Part shown: positions 37,549-47,364 of the stretch, one piece after another
How the letters are laid out: each line of letters opens with the position of its first letter
Numbering within the stretch: the first letter of the stretch is position 1
Assembly (NCBI GenBank): GCA_027579435.1
Contig: JANBPK010000819.1
Span: forward strand, 62,001-126,000
Direction: 5' to 3'
DNA: 64,000 nt
Source of the DNA: Candolleomyces eurysporus
Taxonomy: Eukaryota > Basidiomycota > Agaricomycetes > Agaricales > Psathyrellaceae
The notes under the pieces: generated by a model
What the model was told of the DNA's origin: nothing
The model's input: only the letters and a program-made list of their open reading frames with translations
Database searches by the model: none
Made by a program: the position numbers and the translations under genes

Positions 37549-40243
37549 CTATTGAAGGAGGCCAGAGTTGCGCAAGACTTCAAGAATATGCGAAAGACAC
37601 TGCTGCTGGGAGCTGACCGTGCTGTTGGGATGTACCGCAGGTGTTTGAGCATTCGCTGCTGCCGATTGCCCAGAGAAAATAGTCAGTTTCGGATGATGAC
37701 TGTGGAGGACAAGCCCCAAAGTTCCACATACCGTGCGTTGGGGTAGAAAAGTGCGCAACTTCACTATTGATAAATGTTGCGTGATGAATGACGAAGTGGT
37801 GTGCATTGGCGAGGGACGACATTCCCGGACCTTGCCCTCTGCCTTGCCGTCTGGGTGTGAACGCATCCTTCAGTTTCTCCAACTGAGTCGCGGCCGTCGC
37901 ATCGTTGCTCTTGTCCTCCTTTGCTGGTTCTTCAGCATCCTTCCCCGGTTCAATTTCTGGCGCTTCCTCTTCTCGACGGCCTGGTTCTATCGCTTGGGGT
38001 TCTTCTTTCGGTCCTGGCACTTGGGCCCGCGACGCAGCACTCGCCTCGAACTCTCCTCTATCGTCTCCTGCAGCATCAATCTTAACAACCTTCCCTTCTT
38101 CCGTGGACTCCCTTTCAACTAGTATGACCAACTCCGCCACATCCCCGCTGAACATATCCAAAGAAAGCTTGCGCAACAAATCCAACGAGTGTGTTATATT
38201 CTCGAGTTCAGTTTTCAAATGCGGTTGGTTGTCCTCTTTCACCTTTGAAAGGTTCTCTTCGAACCACTGCGTGTTGAGCTGGATGAGGATTCCAATCTCC
38301 TGGTCAATTCGCGATTTGAGAGAGGCTTTCCATTTTTTCACAAGTTCAGGTGCTGGAACGGCTTGCATTTCCCCGTCCCGCTCTTCGCATTCAACTTGAA
38401 GTGGAGCCTCTTCATGGTTTTTGTTCCCCTCAAGCTCCAAAGCAGTCCTGACATATTCTTCCTGGGCGAGTCGAATATTCATTTGCCTGTCTTGCCTCCC
38501 TTCATCTGATTTGCTCGCTTCTTCGAATTGATGCTGTGCCTTTTCTCCTTCCAGCTGTGCTTCTGGTGTCTCGAGAGGCTGAATAATGGCTTTGCGACTG
38601 GGATGTGCGTCCTCAGTCCGGGGCGCAACCTCGTCCTCACGCTCTCGAGCCTCCCTTTCCTCCCTTTCTCTCTGAAGCTGCCATACACGTCCCCGTTCCC
38701 TTTCCAGTCGTTCACGCGCTCGCTCTTTCTCCGGCTGTCGTTCCGGCTCAAGCCGCTTCTCTTCCTCCCTCTCCCTCTCTCTCCCTTGCGCCAGCATCTT
38801 CTCTTTTCGTTCTCGCTCCAACTGCTGACGCCCTTGATCCAACTGCTCGCCCTCTCGTTCCAGCCATTCACCTTCCTGCTCACGTTCACGTTCTTCGCGC
38901 TCCTTCTCCTCCTTCACAATCCTCTTCTTCTGTCCCTTCTTCTCTTTCTCCAGGGATTGCTTGAACGTCTCTGCAGGAATTGCCTCTCCCGACGCCCTTT
39001 TTTCAATCTCTTCCTCTAACCTCTTGGGCTCTGCTTGCTGTGTCTCTTCCTTCCGTTTCTTCTCTTCAAAGAGGTCATCCAGACTGCGCATCACAAACTC
39101 AGCACCCTTCCTAACTTTCTCCTTCTCGTCCTCCAAAACTTTGTTCAATGATCTATCCAGTTGCCATTGCCATCGCCGGAGGTACGACTTGATACGGTCC
39201 TTCTCCGACCGAGATTTGTCCGGGTAGAATGGTGAGAGGATGTAGGACTCGATAGCCAGGGCCGTGATGTCTTCTGGAGTAGACGGCATCCACGTCACGG
39301 GCCACGGGAAATCCGTCCACCTCAGAGTATGCTTCGATGAGAGGCCGAGCCACATCTTCTCGTCCCTCTCGAAAAGCTTTGCCATCTCTTCCTTAGTGAG
39401 GGTAGCTCCAGTTCGAGTAGTTTGATGCCTTGCAAGAAATTCTTCGTCTTGTCGAGTCTTCCCCCTTTGCTGGCGAGCATGCTCGGCGGCCCATGTCGAT
39501 GCAGACATGCCCCCTCTCAAAGAGCTAGTATGTGAGAACGTTGAGCCCATGGGCTGATTGAGACCAGTTGCGGCAGGACGAGGAAGATTCATGGACCCTG
39601 ACGTTCCCCAACTGCGATTCGAGGCGACCGGGGTCCATGTCTGTGGAGCTTGAACTGGATGTGATCTAGTTAGTCCACTCGATGGGGACGAGCCAGTGTT
39701 CACAGGGAAACTCGACGAGGTTGAGCCCGTCCAAGTGTTAGCACTGTCGAATCCACCGCTATCTTGTTGCATTCTTACTCCTCTTCGTTTGTTCTCTTCC
39801 TGTAATCTTATGAATTCTGCTTGCTGCCCCCCTCCCTGCAACCTGCGCTTTTCCCTCTCCTCGTCACGACGCCGTGCTTCTTCTTGTTCCCTCCTAAGCC
39901 GATCCCACCACTGATTATCCTCTCTTGCTTTCCGTATTTGCTCCACATTCTCCCTCTCCTCTACGGCTCTCTGACGCTCCTCCTCTTCCTGGAGGCGTCG
40001 AGCTAACTCCTGATCTATGAGCGTTCTCTCCCGTTCTGCCTTCTTCCTCTCGCGTTCCTCCTTCCTTCGTGTCTCCTCTTCCTCCCTTTGCTCCCTTTCT
40101 CTCCGCCTCCATTTCTCCCTTTCCTCTTCTTCCCTCTTAGCCAGCTCCGCTTCTTCCTTCCGATTCATCTCTTCTTCTTCACGCCACAGCCTCTCTTCTT
40201 TTTCACGCAGCCATCTCTGTTCTTCAGATTCTTGCTTATGCAT
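37549..40243 (-). CDS. Large Glu/Arg-rich coiled-coil protein with J-like domain
   Basis: Unrecognised by name. Start MHKQESEEQRWLREKEERLW (ATG 40241-40243). Residues about 1-150 are a highly charged helix (EEEREKWRRREREQREEEET). A Ser/Pro-rich linker with SFPVNTGSSPSSGLTRSHP follows. A globular segment (about residues 290-395) reads LRWTDFPWPV, IESYILSPFYPDKS, KDRIKSYLRRW and KGAEFVMRSLDDL. It matches my recollection of an agaricomycete domain ending in a J-protein-like RWHPDRF; here WHPD reads WQWQLD. A second coiled coil leads to SLANAHHFVIHHATFINSEV. An intron at 37659-37731 (GTATGT, CTGAC branch, CAG) changes the C-terminus to end LEVLRNSGLLQ at 37549; unspliced it would stop at 37580. 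About 870 residues. Function unknown. Confidence 0.75.
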
Positions 40244-40249
40244 TTGTCT

Positions 40250-40300
40250 CTAGTCTCCCGTAGTCAGACTCAACGAGTTCGTGTCAAGAGGCTTGAATAG
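40250..40300. repeat. 51-bp exact direct repeat, copy 1
   Basis: It begins CTAGTCTCCCGTAGTCAGAC and ends GGCTTGAATAG. It is identical over 51 bp to 40637-40687. It lies just upstream of the coiled-coil gene's start codon, within its presumed 5' leader. Confidence 0.9.
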
Positions 40301-41116
40301 GACACTCACATGGAGAGTCTGATTTACAGTTCTCAATAACGCGGCTCGCTAAGCATGTCTGTGTTCCTTATTGGTCCCTTAGGGAATCCCTAAAGTGCGG
40401 AGTTTGAAACCGGCGATGGGACCTCAATCCGCCGTTTGTGGGATGTCCTCCTCAACAGAGGCATCGTGTCCATTCTTTCACTCCTACCACCACTCCTTCC
40501 CCTCCTGTTCATGCCCCACGCCAACCACCATTTGCAACCTCCCGACCCCGCCGGCCCAAGGCGGGTTGTTCGATCTCCCACAATCGCCTCCGCCCCCGTG
40601 TCGCCGCAGCTGACCGCCTCCTCTGCTGGGACTCGCCTAGTCTCCCGTAGTCAGACTCAACGAGTTCGTGTCAAGAGGCTTGAATAGTGGGGTTCCGCAA
40701 TCCCCTGCCAATTCAAACTCCGACACATAGTCCATTGGACGTCCTCGTCTTGTGGAGCTTTTCCACTGCACTTTGGTGGCGTGTTTGTATGAGGGAAAGT
40801 GCCCGCAGAGCAGATTAGAATAGATGTATCGGGCTCAATTTTTTGAATACATGACGGTCCCCCTGGGGTGCAGGGATTGCAGTTAGAAAAAAAATCTGCC
40901 CCGATACTATTGTTTGTGAGGTTGAAAAACACAGGGAGCGGCATAAAAAANTGGCGAAAATGGTGGTGTGGAGGCGCAAATGGCTTGTTCGGTGAAATAC
41001 ACCTAACTATTACCATAAACGCGCTTCAGGGCTTCAGCTGTTCTTCCGGGGCTCAGGTCCCTCACCGATGAGATCCTCGGCGCTGCGCGCATGGACCCCC
41101 CGCAACCTTAGGAAAT
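40301..41116. other. Spacer between coiled-coil gene and right duplication unit
   Basis: Apart from the second 51-bp repeat I see no supported gene. Open frames reach about 119 codons on the minus strand (40657-41016, containing an n at 40951) but are Cys/Pro-rich without any recognised domain. The sequence could be the remains of the event that separated the two duplicated units. Confidence 0.45.
40637..40687. repeat. 51-bp exact direct repeat, copy 2
   Basis: Identical to 40250-40300, same orientation, offset 387 bp. The flanking bases differ immediately on both sides, so it is a discrete unit rather than the edge of a longer duplication. Confidence 0.9.
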
Positions 41117-41152
41117 CAAGAAAACATGATTGTGTCTAATACATTACAAGGT

Positions 41153-41347
41153 TACACCCAGTGAGATTTGGAGTTTCCTCCTGATAGACCATAAGTGTTC
41201 GAACGTGCCATCATGAGTGGCACTGTCGCCAGAATTTCCCAAACGATGACAAACGCGCCGTTTGCTTTCTTCTATGGATCCTCTCTCTTCATTCCCACTT
41301 TTACACTGTTCTGTAACGTCGCCAGAGTTGACCGGTTGCATTTGATT
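41153..41347. other. About 195 bp present only in the right unit, 3' of HSP70
   Basis: In the left unit ACAAGGTTA is followed within about 10 bp by TTGAATCATGAGCGCGAG. In the right unit about 195 bp separate the same landmarks. No terminal inverted repeats or target duplication are clear. It could be an insertion here or a deletion in the left unit. Confidence 0.6.
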
Positions 41348-41435
41348 CATGAGCGCGAGTCCTCGTAAGATGCAATGCAAAAGAGAATAATGATGTGCAT
41401 GATGATCAAGAAAGTGAAGATGAAAAAGAGAGCGT

Positions 41436-43655
41436 TTAGTCAACCTCCTCGACGCTGGGGCCGTCTTCGCTAGCGCCAGCCCCTCCGAGGAAGCCGCCTG
41501 ACGCACCGCCGGGGCCGCCAGGGAAGTCACCAGGTGCACCACCAGCTTTGCTGTAGAGTCGTTGCATGATGGGGTTCGCGATGGCCTCGAGCTCCTTCTG
41601 CTTCGACTCGTACTCGTCCTTGGATGCTTCCTGGGAGTTGTCGAGCCACTGGATAGCCTCGTTGACGGCTGTCTCGAGCTTGGTCTTGTCATCAGCCTCA
41701 AACTTGCCAGAGAGCTGGTCGTCATTGAGGGAGTTGCGGAGGTTGTAGGCGTAGGATTCGAGACCATTCTTGGCACTGATACGAGCAGCAGCCTCCTCGT
41801 CGTCGGCTAGAAAAAAAAGGCATTCGTCAGCATATACGGTTTGACGGCAGAGTAATAAGACATACCCCTGTACTTCTCAGTTTCGGAGACCATCGATCTC
41901 TTCCTTTGACAGACGGCCCTTGTCTTGGGTGATGGTGATGCAGTTCGACTTGCCGGTGGTCTTGTCTGAGGCGGAGACGTTCAAAACACCGTTCGCATCA
42001 ATTTCGAAGGTGACCTCGATTTGAGGAACAAAACGAGGGGCAGGAGGGATGCCAGAAAGCTCGAATTTGCCGAGCAAGTTGTTGTCCTTGGTGCGAGCAC
42101 GCTCACCCTCGTACACCTGGATGCGGACACCGGACTGGTTGTCGGCGTCGGTGGAGAAGATCTCGGACTTCTTGGTGGGCACGGTCGTGTTACGCTTGAT
42201 GAGAGCAGTCATGACACCACCAGCAGTCTCGATACCGAGGGAGAGAGGGGAGACATCGAGCAAGAGGAGATCTTGAATCTTCTCGGAAGTGTCATGAGAC
42301 AAGATGGCAGCCTGGACGGCGGCACCGTAGGCGACGGCTTCGTCGGGGTTGATGCTCTTGTTGGGCTCCTTGCCGTTGAAGAAGTCAGACACGAGCTTGA
42401 CGATGCGGGGAATACGGGTGGAACCACCGACGAGGACGATTTCGTGAACGTTCGCCTTGTCGATCTTGGAGTCGCGGAGGACCTTCTCGACGGGCTCGAG
42501 AGTGCTACGGAAGATATCCTCGCAAAGCTCCTCGAAACGGGCACGGGTGAGGGAAGTGTAGAAGTCGATACCCTCGAAGAGAGAGTCTAATTCGATGAAG
42601 GTTTGGGTAGCAGAAGAGAGGGTTCGCTTGGCACGCTCAGAAGCAGTTCGGAGGCGGCGAACAGCACGAGGGTTGCTAGAGGGATCTAAAGAGATGGACA
42701 GTGTAAGCATTGAAAGCAGCGAGACGCTTCACGTACCCTTCTTGTGCTTGCGCTTGAACTCCTGAATGAAGTGGTTGACGAGACGGTTATCGAAATCTTC
42801 ACCACCCAAGTGGGTGTTACCAGCGGTGGCCTGGACCTCGAAGATACCCTCCTCAATGGTCACAAGGGAGACATCGAGAGTTCCTCCGCCGAGATCAAGC
42901 ATGAGAACGTTGCGTTCGCCGGTGACCTTCTTGTCAAGACCGTAGGCGACGGCAGCAGCAGTGGGCTCGTTGATAATACGGAGGACGTCCAAACCAGAGA
43001 TGGTTCCAGCGTCCTTGGTAGCCTGACGCTGCGAATCGTTGAAGTAGGCAGGTACGGTCACCACAGCGTTGGTGACGGTGGATCCGAGGTAAGACTCGGC
43101 GGTCTCCTTCATTTTCAAAAGGATCATGGACGAGATTTCTTCGGGAGACTACAGTCTCAGAGTCCGTCAGTACAATGACGAAATCGATGATTAAAAAGAG
43201 GACACTTACGAATTCCTTGGTCTCGCCACGATACTCAACCTGGATGTAGGGCTTGCCATTCTTGCTGAAAACCCTGAAGGGGAAGTCCTTGATATCGGAT
43301 TGCACCTCGAAGTCGTCAAACTTGCGACCAATGAGACGCTTAACGTTGAAGACACTGCAATCAATGTAAGATCGGGTTCACAGCAGCGAATGACAGCGCA
43401 ACTTACGTGTTGTGAGGATTCATCGCAGTCTGATTCCTGGCGGCATGACCGATGAGACGCTCGTTCTCGGAGAACGAGACATACGATGGGATTGTTCGGT
43501 GACCCTGATCGTTGGCGATGATTTCCACTCGGTCGTTCTGCCAGACACCGACACACCTGCGTGATTGTCAGAGGATCGCCAAATAGGGATATGGGACACA
43601 ATACTTACGAGTAGGTTGTGCCGAGATCGATACCGACAGCTTTGGAGGAAGACAT
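41436..43655 (-). pseudogene. Decayed HSP70 paralogue, frameshifted before the lid domain
   Basis: Nearly the same gene structure as 34076-36302, starting [19 protein letters not shown] (ATG 43653-43655). After GRLSKEEID a 5-bp deletion (left copy has GCGAT after GAGACCAT) shifts the frame, giving GLRN and TGA at 41877-41879. The product would keep the ATPase domain and the substrate-binding sheet but lose the lid and EEVD. Downstream sequence remains open in the old frame to EEVD at 41436, with 9 bp missing in the Gly-rich tail, so decay is recent. Replacements include [24 protein letters not shown] and AGNTHLGG. Catalytic Asp/Glu/Thr of the ATPase appear kept. The promoter is broken by two insertions. 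Confidence 0.88.
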
Positions 43656-43713
43656 GTTCGAGTGGAAGTCTGTGGATTGGGAGATGGACAGATGAAAAAA
43701 TGCAGAGGGTGGT

Positions 43714-43720
43714 GTTGATG
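43714..43720. repeat. Target-site duplication, left (GTTGATG)
   Basis: GTTGATG directly precedes the element and recurs directly after it at 46213-46219. The left HSP70 promoter has a single GTTGACG at the equivalent place, i.e. the unoccupied site. Confidence 0.8.
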
Positions 43721-46212
43721 CCCAGTGAAAGGCCCGTCTGCCTGCTCGATCCCGAGTCGGCCTGGAGCGTACATGACTCGTGAGAATATGCTGTCAACAG
43801 CCCGGAGCGCGTTCAACCCATAATTTGCTTTCGTATTGTTGCTATTTCGCCATCTCTCGTGCAATATACTCTTTTTTTCTTTCAAATGTTTTCGAAAAAG
43901 CGAACGAATGCGAAAAATCGTCGAGATCTAGTGCAAGTCCAAGATTCTTCTGCACATAGCCCTTTCCCAATACCTTCTCTACCTCCCGACAACATGCCTG
44001 GCAACGGCTCCCTCAACTACTCTGCGGACCGGCCACCCACACCAGATGCCCCAGGTCGACATATATACAAGGGAACTCCTCACTGGTGGTGCAACTGTGC
44101 CACATATTGCAAGGAAATGAAACGGGTGTCTGAGGCATGCTTCTATCGTCATCGGAGAATCACAGCACAGCAAGCTTCGTGTTCACCAGCAGCTGGGCCA
44201 TTTGTTTGCTCTTCTAGCAGGCCTACTGCCCTGCTATCATCCACTGCCAATGATATGGAGGCCACCAATTCCCTACCAGAAGGACCACAGCCCGATTCCT
44301 GGGATATGGATCTCGACAGTGGTGAGAACATGGGACCAGGGCAAGGAAATGACAGCCACGAGTACGAGACTCAAGGAGGGCAAGAGGTGAGCCAGGTTTC
44401 CTATGGGCTATGAATGTAATCTAATATGTAGGCTTTAACCCAGCCGGCAGATCCTATTCCGCTGCAGCAGCCAGTGGCCAACTCGGAAGAGGCTGCGACC
44501 ACTCTTCCAAGCTCTGACTCGGATGGTACCCAGCCCGATGCGACAGCTTCTGTACCAGATGGAGCCTCCATGGATCCAGAAGCAGGAGAGGAGCCTCCCG
44601 ACGATCCTGATGATCCCCATCCCATCACTTCCTTAGTCGACCTTCAAATTGCGCTCGATTTTATTGCGGCTCTGAAGGACGCTCAGCTGGATAAAAGTGG
44701 GCTCCCTCCAGAGGTTGTCAAGCAACTGCAGGAGCCTATTGAGTCTGTTCTCAATCTTGATGACGAGAGCGACCCCAACCTTCGAGTTTCACTTGAAATT
44801 TACATGGCCACAAGCAACGGATCCGATGAGTCGTACAACAGGATTGCCGCTGCGCTCCGAAGGCGATCTCCCGATATCGAACTCTATTCTCTGGACAGGC
44901 TCAAACGCAAGATTGGGCGACTTACAGGGCTGGTACCAATTGTCCACGACATGTGCATCAACTCGTGCATGGCATACACTGGACCCTTCGAATCCCGCGA
45001 TACCTGCCATTACTGCTCAGCACCCCGGTTCAACTCGCAGGAGACACGACGACAACGATTCTACACAATACCTATAGGTCCCCAGATCCAAGCGCATTAC
45101 GCCCACCCAGACCGTGCCGAGCATATGTCGTATCGCAAAAAGGCGACTCAGGAATTGATTGACAACCATACCATGCTCGGTGCCAATGGCTCTCCAACAA
45201 TAGATGTTCCCGAGTACTTCGATTATCTTTGCGGCTCGGACTACCTTGACGCGGTCGTTTCTGGCAAAATTACCGACGATGATGTTGTTCTCTTGCTCTC
45301 CATTGATGGAGCTCAGTTATACGAGCACAAGGCCTCCGATTGCTGGCTCTACGCAGCATGGAACATGCTTCCAGATGACGCCAAGGCTGTACGTACCTTA
45401 CTGCATTGGATACCACTGGCTGACCTTTCCCACCAGCGTTACCAGTCGCAATTTGATGAAGAAATGTCATCCAAGAAGAAGAGGAAGAAAAGCTCCAACG
45501 TAAACTCGGTGTGTGATTTCAGTAGCTTGGGTCTGATTAATGAGCTGACTTTGGTGCTGTAGGAACTCGCTGCTTGAATTTGGCTGTCTCTACTCGCTGT
45601 CAACGTTAACACTTGGGTGCATCCGCTGGTCCTGGCTTCTTGTGCAACGCTTACTTGCGCTCTTCTCTCGTCTTCGGCTTTTTTTCTGGTGCTCAGACTT
45701 TGTGTTTTCTGCCTTCCCGGCCCCTCGCTTTGGCCTGCTGCTCGTGTCTGGCTTGCTTGCTCTGCTTTTCTGTTTTTCTTACAAGAATGGTCCTGGATTC
45801 CGGCATCGTTGCCGTATTACTGTGTAAGTGGGACATGCACCTCCATGAGCCTTAGCAGCGCTGACTTAGTCTTTGCCAGATTTGCCATGGACCGAATAAT
45901 GTGTACTATTAAGGATGTATTTTTACGTGGTTGTCAGGAATCCTGTAGCGGACAGGACGGTATCGTTCCGCCTGAGGGCGGTAGGAGCGGATGAGGAAAA
46001 GAAAAATTGTACAATATCCTGTATTATTACAATTGTGCCCCAATGGTACCATATTGCTGCAGTCCGATATACGACATCCCGGGGGCTGGGAGGAATATAA
46101 ATTACTGTCAAAAGTCTCCCTGAAAATCCTGGGGCCGGCTTCCAGAGGACATTTTTCATTGGGCGCTGGAGTCCTCCTTAGGTAACTGGGGGCCGACGGG
46201 CTTTTCACTGGG
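43721..46212. mobile_element. 2.5-kb TIR DNA transposon, internally shortened
   Basis: The ends are inverted repeats of 18 bp: CCCAGTGAAAGGCCCGTC at 43721-43738 and its complement with one mismatch at 46195-46212. They are flanked by 7-bp duplications. The element carries one spliced transposase-derived gene (43886-45577). The coding type (SIDGAQLYEHKASDCWLY) is that of the Tnp2/Plavaka, CACTA-related transposases common in agaricomycetes. The usual catalytic continuation is missing, so the copy is probably non-autonomous. The remaining interior (45578-46194) has no recognisable gene. Confidence 0.85.
43886..45577 (+). CDS. Truncated Tnp2/Plavaka-like transposase
   Basis: Start MFSKKRTNAKNRRDLVQVQD (ATG 43886-43888). 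HWWCNCATYCKEMKRVSEAC and a following H suggest an N-terminal zinc knuckle. An acidic Pro/Ser linker follows. The second exon, after an intron at about 44386-44431, has LVPIVHDMCINSCMAYTGPF, a CxxC pair (CHYCSAPRF), FYTIPIGPQIQAHY, FDYLCGSDYLDAV and SIDGAQLYEHKASDCWLY. In relatives, as I recall them, this last motif is followed by a long catalytic half. Here the frame instead runs into AAWNMLPDDAKA and a Lys-rich stretch. Two more plausible introns (about 45391-45437 and 45509-45561) give a stop at 45575-45577. About 520 residues. Probably inactive as a transposase. Confidence 0.72.
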
Positions 46213-46219
46213 GTTGATG
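46213..46219. repeat. Target-site duplication, right (GTTGATG)
   Basis: Second copy of the 7-bp target site. It is directly followed by AACGGTTGGAGAAG, which continues the HSP70 leader seen in the left unit. Confidence 0.8.
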
Positions 46220-46280
46220 AACGGTTGGAGAAGAAAAAAGAGAACTGTGGGGAGGGGAGATTTGTTGCACACCCATTTTC

Positions 46281-46923
46281 TACTATCACTCCGGGGGGTA
46301 ATGCAAAATCCCGGGGATATGCAAAACTATTTTTCTAAAATTTATATAAAATCTCTAAAACTCCAGAAATATTACAGTAGGTACAAATACGTGTCTAATG
46401 CATTCCGGTTTTATTTTGTAACGATCTCCCAAGTTTGAGATGTGGAGAAGGTCGTTCAAGGCCTGAATTCTTTTGCACACATTTACGGCACCGGAATCAT
46501 GATATCTTTGGATATAAAAAATCACCTATCAACTCAGACTGCCAGCACAGGCTACAGTGCAAAATTTCAGACCAATCTATGAACTATTGCCGTCTACAAA
46601 AAATGTGGACGAAGAGTGTGAGAAGACCGTTGCCGCAAATATTCAGACTCCGACCTGACCCTCGCTCAACTTCAACAGATGTGACAAGGCTGCTGCGACG
46701 GAGATTGGAATCTCGTGTGACCCGACCGGTCACAAAGCTTTGCATATCCCCGGGAAAACAGGTTTTCGCCCCCGGGTTCTATCTGAGAGACATATTGCGC
46801 TTAATAATGTATACCATTCGACGCAGACTTTCGAACGGTGCCACTTTCATGGTGATACGTGGAGAACTGAGCGAATAAATGTCGAAACATAGAAAGTTTC
46901 GCATTACCCCGGGAGTGAGAGTG
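46281..46923. mobile_element. Roughly 0.64-kb non-autonomous TIR element in HSP70 TATA region
   Basis: Relative to the left HSP70 promoter, this sequence separates CACCCATTTT from TTCTCAATCC. Its ends are imperfect inverted repeats of about 20 bp: TCACTCCGGGGGGTAATGC on the left and GCATTACCCCGGGAGTGA on the right. The interior is AT-rich with no long open frame. I could not define a clear target duplication. This fits a miniature inverted-repeat element. Confidence 0.72.
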
Positions 46924-46936
46924 TTCTCAATCCTTA

Positions 46937-46980
46937 GAACAAAGCCGGAATGTCTGCGAATACTCTGGAACTTTTGTGAA
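46937..46980 (-). promoter_or_regulatory. Displaced heat shock element array of the right HSP70
   Basis: GAA at 46937, 46948, 46958, 46968 and 46978. It corresponds to the array upstream of the intact HSP70. Because of the two insertions it now lies about 3.3 kb from the decayed HSP70 start. It is also about 390 bp beyond the stop of the complete B56 gene. Confidence 0.6.
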
Positions 46981-47364
46981 GCCACGTGATCTTGCGTAAT
47001 GCAAGATCAATCCTCCCCGAGCTCAATTACTCGACCATCTTCTAGCACTTTCAGCCATGGATTGCGCTGGAAAGAAAATATAGTGTCCGACAAAGGAAGA
47101 TGTAATATGTATGGTATCGTATTTCAATACAGTCATGACTTTACGTGGACAATATCGGGGGAAAAACACGCGAGGCTTTAGAAACAACCCTGATAGAAAG
47201 GGTGATACAACAGAAACATTAGAGACGCGCAAATAAAGATCGATGGAGTTAAGGGGCAGAAAAAGAGGTCGGCCAAACGAGTGATTAACGGGTGTGCACA
47301 GGTGCATCATCAAGACTTCTATGTGCTTGCAAGTCGCGGAGAACGCTCGGATCGACTTCAAACA

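Noticed and set aside
38528..39019. Phe/Leu/Ser-rich plus-strand frame suggesting membrane protein
   Set aside because: Shadow of the Glu/Lys/Arg coiled-coil gene. CTT/TTC codons are the complement of AAG/GAA.
40657..41016. 119-codon Cys/Pro-rich minus-strand frame
   Set aside because: Contains an n, overlaps the 51-bp repeat and lacks domain features. Probably chance or repeat-derived.
41436..43655. Calling the right HSP70 a second functional SSA gene
   Set aside because: The 5-bp deletion, lost TATA box and two promoter insertions all argue against a full-length product.
45617..45994. 125-codon hydrophobic frame inside the 2.5-kb element
   Set aside because: Follows the inferred transposase stop, overlaps other open frames equally well and matches nothing I know. 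Treated as element interior.
43721..46212. Retrotransposon or LTR interpretation of the 2.5-kb insertion
   Set aside because: Its ends are short inverted repeats with a 7-bp target duplication, and there is no reverse transcriptase, poly(A) tail or long direct terminal repeat.
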